Below are positions 29,173-36,381 of a stretch of 64,000 bases of DNA, piece by piece. The position numbers and the translations under genes are program-made. Within the stretch, counting starts at the first letter, position 1. Every line of letters begins with the position of its first letter. The DNA is taken from assembly GCA_900110005.1 (NCBI GenBank), contig FOCC01000008.1, positions 46,040 to 110,039 on the forward strand, written 5' to 3'. The notes beneath the pieces were generated by a model. It was not told the origin of the DNA. It searched no databases and was given only the letters and a program-made list of their open reading frames with translations. The DNA is from Ligilactobacillus sp. WC1T17. GTDB taxonomy: Bacteria; Bacillota; Bacilli; Lactobacillales; Lactobacillaceae.

Positions 29173-30513
29173 ATGAAGGATAAAAAAGCAGATATTATTG
29201 TTGTTGGTGCTGGGTGTGCGGGTTTAGTAGCCGCTATCCAAGCACGTGAATTACATCAAAAAGTTATCGTTTTAGAAAAGATGGCTCAAGCGGGCGGTAA
29301 TTCCATGCGGGCTTCTTCAGGAATGAATGCCGCTGAAACTATCCCGCAATTGAAAGCGGGCGTTATTGATGATTGGCATGCTTTTTACGCTGAAACGCTC
29401 AAGGGCGGCGGCTATTTAAATGATCCAAGTTTGTTGGAATATTTTGCTTCCCATAGTGCTTTAGCCATTGACTGGCTGGCAGCTCATGGGATTATTTTGG
29501 ATGATTTAACCATTACTGGTGGAATGAGCGTGAAAAGAACGCACCGGCCGCATAGTATGGCGCCAGTAGGGGCTTTTTTGATTAAGCACTTGCTTAAGCG
29601 GGCGCAAGAGTTGGACATTCCGGTTATTTGCCAAACCAAAGTGCAAAAATTGCTGCAAAAAGATGATCGAATCGTTGGGGTTGCAACCAACCAAGGTGAA
29701 TTCAAAGCAAAGGCTGTAATTTTAGCAACAGGTGGTTTTGGTGCTTCACCAGCGTTAATTCAGAAGTATCGGCCTGACCTTGCTTCATTTAAAACAACCA
29801 ACCATCAAGGTGCTACAGGTGATGGCCTTAAATTAGGCCTTGAAATCGGAGCGCAATTGACACAGATGGAATTAATCCAGGTCCACCCTACCGTTAACCA
29901 GGATACAGACCATGCCTACTTGATTGGTGAAGCTGTTCGCGGTGAAGGGGCTATTTTAGTGAACCAGCAGGGAATGCGGTTTGTGAATGAACTGGCAACT
30001 AGAAAAGTCGTATCAGCGGCGATTACAGCTTTACCTGAAAAAAGTGCCTACTTGCTTTTTGATGATCAGGTTAAAAATAGGGTAAAAGCCATTGATTTTT
30101 ATCAGCAAAAAGGCTTAGTAAAGCAAGCTGAAAGCATAGATTCTTTAGCCGAAATGCTTAAAATGGATACTGCTGAATTAGCAAGTACGGTGAAAAGATG
30201 GAATCAAATGGCGACCGCTAAAAAAGACAGGGCTTTTCAGCGGACGACGGGCTTAAAGGTGTTGAGTAAGAAACCGTACTATGCGATTCATGTCGCACCA
30301 GCAATCCACTATACGATGGGTGGATTGCATATCAATGATAAAGCCGAAGTTTTCGATCAAAACGGGGAAATTATAGGTGGCTTATATGCCTGCGGTGAAG
30401 TTTGCGGTGGATTACACGGCAATAACCGCATTGGCGGCAATTCCATCGCCGAAACAGTCATTTTTGGCCGCCAAGCCGGACTACAAGCAGTGTGCAATCG
30501 TGAGCGGTCATAA
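29173..30513 (+). CDS. FAD-dependent fumarate reductase-like flavoprotein (soluble)
   Basis: 446 residues of the flavocytochrome c/urocanate reductase class, without a haem domain or signal peptide. FAD binding: IIVVGAGCAGLVAAIQARE at the start and GGLYACGEVCGGLHGNNRIGGNSIAE near the end. Substrate-site motifs THRPHSMAP, HPTVN, GEAVRGEGAILVN and HYTMGGLHI are present, so fumarate or a similar unsaturated acid is the likely electron acceptor. The last codons (VCNRERS-stop) are written in a partial copy of the 122-nt repeat, so the C-terminus differs from the usual ...AGKNAA end. Confidence 0.88.
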   Translation: MKDKKADIIVVGAGCAGLVAAIQARELHQKVIVLEKMAQAGGNSMRASSGMNAAETIPQLKAGVIDDWHAFYAETLKGGGYLNDPSLLEYFASHSALAIDWLAAHGIILDDLTITGGMSVKRTHRPHSMAPVGAFLIKHLLKRAQELDIPVICQTKVQKLLQKDDRIVGVATNQGEFKAKAVILATGGFGASPALIQKYRPDLASFKTTNHQGATGDGLKLGLEIGAQLTQMELIQVHPTVNQDTDHAYLIGEAVRGEGAILVNQQGMRFVNELATRKVVSAAITALPEKSAYLLFDDQVKNRVKAIDFYQQKGLVKQAESIDSLAEMLKMDTAELASTVKRWNQMATAKKDRAFQRTTGLKVLSKKPYYAIHVAPAIHYTMGGLHINDKAEVFDQNGEIIGGLYACGEVCGGLHGNNRIGGNSIAETVIFGRQAGLQAVCNRERS

Positions 30514-30529
30514 GGCGTAAGCTAAGCTT
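30490..30529 (+). repeat. Partial 5' copy of the 122-nt repeat at the end of the reductase gene
   Basis: GTGCAATCGTGAGCGG then TCATAAGGCGTAAGCTAAGC correspond to the first 40 nt of the repeat unit (compare GTGCAATCACGAACGG at 31019). It encodes the final residues and stop codon of the preceding gene. Confidence 0.75.
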
Positions 30530-30568
30530 AAAATGGCGCAAAAGGTGCATGGCATAGGAAGGATGAAG

Positions 30569-30763
30569 ATGCGAAAACTTAATTTTAAAGCTTTAATGGT
30601 AGGTATAGGTCTTTTTTTAATGGCACTTTTATTTGGCGGAATTATTATTTTTCGCTTAACTCATCGGGGTCATTTAGGTTTAGGACCTGTAAGAACAGGG
30701 AAACTGGCCTTTTTAACAATGGCTGCCTTAGCTGGTGCCTGTTATTATTTCAAACAAGTATGA
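30569..30763 (+). CDS. Small membrane protein of unknown function
   Basis: 64 residues from the ATG at 30569, chosen because AGGAAGG lies six bases upstream (ATGs at 30533 and 30563 are in frame). Two hydrophobic stretches (ALMVGIGLFLMALLFGGIIIF and LAFLTMAALAGACYYF) are separated by a short RLTHRGHLGLGPVRTG loop, so it is a two-helix hairpin protein. I do not recognise it. Its TGA is one base before AGGGTGC of repeat array 2. Confidence 0.65.
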   Translation: MRKLNFKALMVGIGLFLMALLFGGIIIFRLTHRGHLGLGPVRTGKLAFLTMAALAGACYYFKQV

Positions 30764-30764
30764 T

Positions 30765-30892
30765 AGGGTGCAAAACTGAGCGCTTATGAGCCGTACGCTA
30801 AGCTTGGCCTGATGGCGACGCGAGGGGCTTGTCCACTCCTAGCCTTCAGGTCCTTAGCGCTAGGCTCATGCGAAGTTTTGCCGTACTACACC
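30765..30892 (+). repeat. Array 2, unit 1 of the 122-nt hairpin repeat
   Basis: 128 nt. Outer stem GCAAAACT (30770-30777) with AGTTTTGC (30874-30881); second stem ATGAGCC (30786-30792) with GGCTCAT (30863-30869); then CGCTAAG with CTTAGCG and GGCCTGA with TCAGGTC. Internal loops GAGCGCTT and GCGA are conserved. Confidence 0.92.
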
Positions 30893-31014
30893 AGGGTGCT
30901 TTTCTTGGCGGTTAAGCTTCGTAAGCTAAGTGCCCTGAACCCGCCGCGGGCTGTCAAGCCCCAAGGGGTAAGGGTCTTAGCTTTAGGAGCTTGCCAAGAA
31001 AAGCCCGACTACAT
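30893..31014 (+). repeat. Array 2, unit 2 of the 122-nt hairpin repeat
   Basis: 122 nt. Outer stem GCTTTTCTTGGC (30898-30909) with GCCAAGAAAAGC (30993-31004), 12 perfect pairs; then AAGCT with AGCTT, AGCTAAG with CTTAGCT and a GGGCT-gtca-AGCCC tip. The GARCGGTY/GCGA internal loop is reduced in this unit. Confidence 0.92.
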
Positions 31015-31136
31015 AGGGTGCAATCACGAACGGTTATGAGCCGTAAAATAAGCTGCGACCACCGCAGCGGGGCTGTTAAGAACCCAAGGTGGTTGTGCTT
31101 ATTTATAGGCTCATGCGAGTGATTGCCCAACTACAT
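31015..31136 (+). repeat. Array 2, unit 3 of the 122-nt hairpin repeat
   Basis: 122 nt, the clearest fold. GCAATCAC (31020-31027) with GTGATTGC (31119-31126); ATGAGCC (31036-31042) with GGCTCAT (31108-31114); AAATAAGC (31046-31053) with GCTTATTT (31097-31104); CGACCACC (31056-31063) with GGTGGTTG (31088-31095); apical GGG/CCC. Internal loops are GAACGGTT opposite GCGA. Confidence 0.93.
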
Positions 31137-31158
31137 AGGGTGCAAAACAGAGTACTCA
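31137..31158 (+). repeat. Array 2, terminal partial unit
   Basis: AGGGTGCAAAACAGAG matches the first bases of the unit at 30765, then the repeat stops and a terminator follows. Confidence 0.8.
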
Positions 31159-31165
31159 GCTATAC

Positions 31166-31198
31166 AAAAAGAGGCTTGAATTTTCAAGCCTCTTTTTT
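31166..31198. terminator. Bidirectional terminator between array 2 and the helicase gene
   Basis: AAAAAGAGGCTTGAA-tt-TTCAAGCCTCTTTTTT. It serves array 2 on the plus strand and the helicase gene on the minus strand. The same core recurs at 38212-38245. Confidence 0.92.
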
Positions 31199-31204
31199 GC
31201 TGTA

Positions 31205-33550
31205 TTAATTTTTCTGCCAAAATTGGTGTAATTCATGATTGATTTGTGCAAGGTTTTGCGTGCGTTTAACCTGCCAATGGCGTGGGAAAAATTGCTGGTA
31301 AGTGGGATTAGCAAAGCGTTTGTCGACTAAGCAGACAACGCCACGGTCTGTTTCAGTACGAATAACGCGACCAGCGGCTTGAAAGACATTATTTAAACCG
31401 GGAAGTTGGTAGGCAATTTGAAATCCATCTTCATTTTGAGCTTCAAAATAGTTTTTTAAGGCATCATTTTCTAAGCTTAAAGCTGGCAAGCCGACGGTGA
31501 CAATCAAACAGCCGCTCAGTTTATCGCCAACCAAATCAATTCCTTCGGCAAAACTTCCGCCCAATACAGCAAAACCGACAAAGCTCTGCTCATGCTGGTG
31601 GTCAAAATTAGCTAAAAAAGCCTCTTTAGCTTTGGTGTCCATTTGTTCATCCTGTAATTTAGCGGCGCTTTGCGGATACTTAGCGCAAAAATTATGATAT
31701 AGCTGTTTAAGATAGCTGTAAGAAGGGGCAAACAGCAGGTAATTACCTTTTTTATGTGCCAGCATGCTATTTAGGAGTTCTGATATGTCATTTAGGCTTT
31801 GGCTGCGCTTTTTATAAGTTACATCAATATAATCAGCCAGCAAAATTTTTAGATTATGCGGATCAAAAGGAGATGGCAGCTGGTAGCATAAAGCTTTTTG
31901 ACAGCCAAACATTTCTTTGAAATAATCCATGGGACTTAAGGTAGCCGAAAAAAAGACACATGCCGAGCCCAATTCAAGGCTTTCGGCCAGCATTTTGGCT
32001 GGATTCAGCGAAAAAAGCTTGAGCGTTAGATTAGCATCTTGATAGGTTAATTTTGTACGGAAGCTATCGTCAAAGAAGCTGTCGATTTTTAAAAAGGTAT
32101 AGCTTTGCAGGAAACATTCTTTTAAGGATGGATATTTTTTTAAATCAGGCAGGCTTGGCAGCAGATCTAAGATGAAATTTACCAGCCGCTCCAAAGGGTT
32201 TGTAATGCTGGTCAAATGATCGCTTAAAAGTAATTCTTCTTGGCTAAATTCAACCATAGGTGCACTGAGGTTTGTAAAGGCTGACGCAACTTCTTTTAAA
32301 CGGCGGTTTAGAGTTTGATTTTTTAAAGGAGCAACTTCAGCCATGGCATTTTCAAACAAAGCTGTCGTTAAAGAAGCCGTATACATTTCACGGCTGCGAC
32401 TGACTAGATTATGGGCTTCATCAATTAAAAAGCAGTAGTTGTTGTTGGTGTTTTCGGCAAAAAAACGTTGCAAATAAACCATAGGATCAAAGAGGTAGTT
32501 ATAGTCGCAAATGATAAAATCACAAAATAAACTAAGGTCCAAGGAAAACTCAAAGGGGTCGACGCAATGTTTTTTGGCATAAGCTTCAATGACAGGACGA
32601 GTAATCTGTGTTTCATGCTGCAAAATATCCTTTAAAGCAGGGCGTAACCGGTCATAGTAGCCTAAATAGTAAGGATTTTGGTTATCATCTAGGTCTAATT
32701 CTTCGGCGAAGGTGATTTTATCGCGAGCTGTTAGGGTAATGGAATGAACCCTGGTTTTCAGTAAAGCTAAGGTATCTTCACATGTCTTGCGCGTACTTTC
32801 TTTGGCTGTCAGGTAAAAAATTTTTTCCGTTTGGTCCTCTCCCATGGCTTTTAAAGCGGGAAAGACAGTGGAAATCGTCTTTCCGGTTCCTGTGGGGGCT
32901 TCAACGAGCAGCTGCTTTTTTAAAGCAATCGTTTTATAAACGCTGGCTGCCAATTCATATTGGTTTTTACGATAGTTTGGGAAGGGAAAAGTTAATGTTT
33001 TAAGACTTTGCTGGCGGTCTTGCTTAAGTTTATCTAAAAGCAGCAGCCACTCTTCATATTCCGTGATGGCTTGCATAAAACGTTTTTTAGCTGCATCTTT
33101 GGTCAGGTGTTTGCTTTTTTTAGTTAATTCTTCAGTTGTTGTTTGAAAATACAGCAAGGTGACCTTTAATGCAGGCAGCTGATATTTTTTCATTAAAAGA
33201 TAAGCATAAATTTCGCATTGTGCCCAGTAAAGTGTTAAAATATTCTTAGATAATTCATTAAAATTTGGAGAAGATGTTTTAATTTCAATAACCTCTTGCG
33301 GAATATTATGGTGATATTTGATACCGTCAGCCCTTCCATGCAGCAAAATTTGAAAACGTTCATTAAAATCAAAGCTGTATTTGAGGTCGACTTCTTTTTT
33401 AGTATTTTCGTCAAAAGAAGCTTGCAGGAATTGGTGGATGCGGGTACCGTTTAAAGCCGTATTTTGGCTTTTAGACCTGCTAGTTGTTAGATCACCGGTT
33501 TTGAGTGTGAATTCAACAAGTTGGCGAATGCCGATTGATTTGGTTTGCAT
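31205..33550 (-). CDS. Cas4-like nuclease/XPD-DinG-type helicase fusion protein
   Basis: 781 residues. The N-terminal 190 residues are a PD-(D/E)xK nuclease of Cas4/RecB type: His39, Asp75 (HGRADG) and Glu89-x-Lys91 (EVIEIKTSS). An XPD-type SF2 helicase follows: Walker A EAPTGTGKT at about residue 217, DEAH (LIDEAHNL) at about 377, VFFSATLSPMDYF, GSFAEGID and QAAGRVIRTETDRGVV. Between motifs Ia and II most family members carry an Fe-S cluster; here the expected first three cysteines are missing (ITFAEELDLDDNQNPYYLGYYDR) and one Cys remains in KHCVDPFEFSLDLS. It probably processes DNA ends or replication intermediates. It is convergent with repeat array 2. Confidence 0.88.
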   Translation of the reverse strand: MQTKSIGIRQLVEFTLKTGDLTTSRSKSQNTALNGTRIHQFLQASFDENTKKEVDLKYSFDFNERFQILLHGRADGIKYHHNIPQEVIEIKTSSPNFNELSKNILTLYWAQCEIYAYLLMKKYQLPALKVTLLYFQTTTEELTKKSKHLTKDAAKKRFMQAITEYEEWLLLLDKLKQDRQQSLKTLTFPFPNYRKNQYELAASVYKTIALKKQLLVEAPTGTGKTISTVFPALKAMGEDQTEKIFYLTAKESTRKTCEDTLALLKTRVHSITLTARDKITFAEELDLDDNQNPYYLGYYDRLRPALKDILQHETQITRPVIEAYAKKHCVDPFEFSLDLSLFCDFIICDYNYLFDPMVYLQRFFAENTNNNYCFLIDEAHNLVSRSREMYTASLTTALFENAMAEVAPLKNQTLNRRLKEVASAFTNLSAPMVEFSQEELLLSDHLTSITNPLERLVNFILDLLPSLPDLKKYPSLKECFLQSYTFLKIDSFFDDSFRTKLTYQDANLTLKLFSLNPAKMLAESLELGSACVFFSATLSPMDYFKEMFGCQKALCYQLPSPFDPHNLKILLADYIDVTYKKRSQSLNDISELLNSMLAHKKGNYLLFAPSYSYLKQLYHNFCAKYPQSAAKLQDEQMDTKAKEAFLANFDHQHEQSFVGFAVLGGSFAEGIDLVGDKLSGCLIVTVGLPALSLENDALKNYFEAQNEDGFQIAYQLPGLNNVFQAAGRVIRTETDRGVVCLVDKRFANPTYQQFFPRHWQVKRTQNLAQINHELHQFWQKN

Positions 33551-33706
33551 GTAATCAGTCCTTTAGGTTGATTCTAGCAAAAAAAGCGGTTGTTGGTATA
33601 GTATCATTAAAATAATTACGCCAAAAGATGTTTTTTTATGATAATATGGAACTTGGATTTTTTTAGAAGATTATAAATAATACGGATTAATTAAAAGGTG
33701 AATGGA

Positions 33707-34477
33707 ATGGATACGACGATTAATAAAGCATTGGGACATAAAACACTGAATCTTTTTCAAGTAGAGATGTTTTTGGTTAAACAAGATTCAGAGCTTTTTA
33801 TCGATATTCCTAATGAAACACCAAATCTTGGGGAAGGTACACCTGATATTTTTATAAAGGATGAAAATTTATTGTATCGCATTCAGCAGTTCAATGAGCA
33901 GGCTAAAATTGGGGTGATGAATTTTGCTGATCCTTATACACCAGGGGGACATTTTATGGATGGTGTTGCAGGTCAAGAACAGATGCTGTGCCGTGATAGT
34001 TATCTTTATCCCGAATTACGCAAATTTATTCAAACATATTATTTTGAGAATGCGCAGGATCCGCAAGGGTATTTGATTCAGCCAGCGGTTATTAATTCAC
34101 ATCATATTAAGGTGTTAAGGGATGAAAAAGAAGATCGTATTTTAAGCAAATTCCGCTATATTGATGTGGTTTCAACGGCAGCACCGGATATCAGGGAAAT
34201 GAAAGCTAAGGGCATTGTACCTGACCAGGCTAAAATCTATGCTAATTTGAGCGAAAAGATTTTGCGGACACTAAGAGTCTTTAAGTTAAATGGCGATCGA
34301 GAGCTTATTTTAGGCGCTTTTGGCTGTGGTTATTTGCAAAATGATCCGCAGATGGTGGCAACAATCTTCAAAGAATGCCTGGACCGTACGGAATTTTTAG
34401 GCTGTTTTGACCATATTTATTTTGATATTTGGCATAACCCAAGTGTTTTACAGACGTTTGCCAAGATTCTTTTATAA
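33707..34477 (+). CDS. TIGR02452/DUF2263 (microbial PARG-like) protein with altered active-site motif
   Basis: 256 residues from the ATG at 33707, set by AAAAGGTG (33693-33700). The core VMNFADPYTPGGHFMDGVAGQEQMLCR and GAFGCGYLQNDP identify the bacterial poly(ADP-ribose) glycohydrolase-like family with a macrodomain fold. The family's GGG-x(6-8)-QEE signature reads GGH...QEQ here (residues 80-92), so the second, catalytic glutamate is Gln92. It may bind ADP-ribose without cleaving it, or use another residue. It is a single gene with its own terminator, divergent from the helicase gene. Confidence 0.85.
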   Translation: MDTTINKALGHKTLNLFQVEMFLVKQDSELFIDIPNETPNLGEGTPDIFIKDENLLYRIQQFNEQAKIGVMNFADPYTPGGHFMDGVAGQEQMLCRDSYLYPELRKFIQTYYFENAQDPQGYLIQPAVINSHHIKVLRDEKEDRILSKFRYIDVVSTAAPDIREMKAKGIVPDQAKIYANLSEKILRTLRVFKLNGDRELILGAFGCGYLQNDPQMVATIFKECLDRTEFLGCFDHIYFDIWHNPSVLQTFAKILL

Positions 34478-34480
34478 GTA

Positions 34481-34523
34481 TAAGGCAATAATTATCTTGA
34501 AAAAGGTGATTATTGCCTTTTTG
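34481..34523 (+). terminator. Rho-independent terminator after the PARG-like gene
   Basis: AAGGCAATAATTATC and GGTGATTATTGCCTT pair across a short loop, followed by TTT. Confidence 0.88.
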
Positions 34524-34653
34524 GATAACTTTGAGAATTTATTGGTAGTTTTTTGCTCATTTGTGTCAAAAAAATTGACAACAAAAAAAGTGAAGAGTAG
34601 TATATGTTAAAGATAAATAAGGTCTCTTGTGGACTGAAGAAAGGAAATCAGGG

Positions 34654-36381
34654 ATGTATAAATTATTAAAAAAACGGCTTTCGTGGCCAACTGTGATAGG
34701 TTCCGTAGCCTTTTTGATGGTACAGGTAATATGTGATATGTACCTTCCTTCTTTGACTTCAGATATGATTAATAATGGGGTTGCCAAGGGTGATACCGGT
34801 TATATTTGGCTAGTCGGCTGGAAGATGTTGGGTGTGGCGGCGATTGGTATGATTGGTTCCATCGGCAATGTTTATTTAGCAGCCCATGTTTCGCAAAAGG
34901 CCGGTTCAACTTTGCGTAAAGATATTTTCCGCAAGGTCTTAGGATTTGGCAACCAAGAAATTGACGGGTTTAGTACTTCATCATTGATTACGCGGACGAC
35001 TAATGACGTTTTGCAGATTCAAAATGTGGTTTTGATGATGCTAAGAATGATGCTGATGTCGCCTTTGATGGTGATAGGAGCCAGCATTATGGCTTATCAA
35101 AGTGAAAAGCGGTTGACAATGGTTTTCTTGGTTTCAGTGCCTTTGCTTGTAGTAGCTATGGGAATTGTGATGTATTTTGCTGTACCGCTTTTTAAGAGCC
35201 TACAAGGTAAGATTGATCAAATTAATTTGACTTTCCGTGAAGGTTTAACAGGGGTCAGGGTTATCCGTGCTTTTAGGCAAGATGCCTTTGAACAAACTCG
35301 TTTTGATCAAGCTAACCGTGATTATACTGACACCGGGATTCGCGTCTTCAGTATTGCGTCCATGATGTTTCCAATTTTAACGGTGATTTTAAATGGAACA
35401 AATATGATGATTATTTGGTTTGGGGCCAAACTCATTGCCAATCAAACCATGGAAGTCGGGAATTTAGTGTCCTTTATGACTTATGCCAGCATGATTTTAT
35501 TTAGCTTTATGATGTTGTCCATGGTCTTTGTTTTCATTCCTAGAGCGCAAGCAGCTGCTGGACGTTTAAATGAAGTTTTGGATACTAAAGATACGGTTTT
35601 AGATCCAAGTGAACCGCAAAAATTTGCGCAAGCTCCAGTTGAATTGGAATATGATGGAGTTGAATTTTATTATGGCAAGGCTGAAAAACCGGCCTTGACG
35701 GGGGTTGACTTTAAAGCGCATGCCGGTCAAACAGTTGCCGTGATCGGCGGGACCGGTAGTGGCAAGTCAACCTTGATTAACTTGATTCCGCGTTTGTATG
35801 ATACCAGTCATGGTCAAGTAAAAATTAATGGTTTGGACGTTAGAAAGGCCAGCCAAAAAGATGTGCATGACCATGTTTCTTTTGTTCAGCAAAAGGCTGT
35901 CTTATTTAAAGGAACCATTCGGAGCAATATGCTGTTTGGCAATCCTAATGCTAGTGACGAAGAAATTTGGCATGCTTTGGAAATTGCTCAAGCCAAGGAC
36001 TTTGTGGCCGAACTTCCTAAACAATTGGACGCGGTAGTGGAACAAGGCGGTAATAATTTCTCTGGTGGTCAAAAGCAGCGTTTAGCAATTGCCAGAGCTT
36101 TGATGAAAAAAGCTGCCATTTATGTTTTTGATGATTCATTCTCAGCACTGGATTTCAAGACGGATGCTAAATTGCGCCAAGCTTTGAAGCAAGATCCTGA
36201 AATTCAAAAGAGTATTGTGGTCATTGTGGCTCAGCGTGTCTCGACAGTGCTGGCAGCTGACCTTATTTTGGTGCTGGATGAGGGCCAAGTGGTTGGTCAA
36301 GGTACTCACCAAGAATTAGTACAAAATAATGAGACCTATCAAGAAATTGTCAATTCACAAATCCGAAAGGGGGACATGTAG
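34654..36381 (+). CDS. ABC exporter half-transporter with degenerate ATPase site
   Basis: 575 residues from the ATG at 34654 after AAAGGAAA. Six membrane helices (about 15-310) precede the ATPase domain: Walker A GGTGSGKST at about residue 366, FSGGQKQR, and Walker B IYVFDDSFSALD with Asp in place of the catalytic Glu. The His-switch position is Gln (VAQRVSTV). This is the degenerate-site half of a heterodimeric exporter of the BmrCD/LmrCD type. The next gene starts one base after its stop. Confidence 0.92.
   Translation: MYKLLKKRLSWPTVIGSVAFLMVQVICDMYLPSLTSDMINNGVAKGDTGYIWLVGWKMLGVAAIGMIGSIGNVYLAAHVSQKAGSTLRKDIFRKVLGFGNQEIDGFSTSSLITRTTNDVLQIQNVVLMMLRMMLMSPLMVIGASIMAYQSEKRLTMVFLVSVPLLVVAMGIVMYFAVPLFKSLQGKIDQINLTFREGLTGVRVIRAFRQDAFEQTRFDQANRDYTDTGIRVFSIASMMFPILTVILNGTNMMIIWFGAKLIANQTMEVGNLVSFMTYASMILFSFMMLSMVFVFIPRAQAAAGRLNEVLDTKDTVLDPSEPQKFAQAPVELEYDGVEFYYGKAEKPALTGVDFKAHAGQTVAVIGGTGSGKSTLINLIPRLYDTSHGQVKINGLDVRKASQKDVHDHVSFVQQKAVLFKGTIRSNMLFGNPNASDEEIWHALEIAQAKDFVAELPKQLDAVVEQGGNNFSGGQKQRLAIARALMKKAAIYVFDDSFSALDFKTDAKLRQALKQDPEIQKSIVVIVAQRVSTVLAADLILVLDEGQVVGQGTHQELVQNNETYQEIVNSQIRKGDM

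Noticed and set aside
30812..31039. An open frame of 75 codons on the plus strand
   Set aside because: It lies wholly within repeat array 2, has no ribosome binding site, and reflects the GC-rich hairpin sequence.
30765..31136. Retron non-coding RNA or group II intron
   Set aside because: No reverse transcriptase gene is present in the window, and intron domain V was not seen.
30765..31158. CRISPR array
   Set aside because: The repeated unit is about 122 nt and self-complementary throughout, units abut without unique spacers, and no cas operon is near. The Cas4-like domain next to it is part of a helicase fusion.
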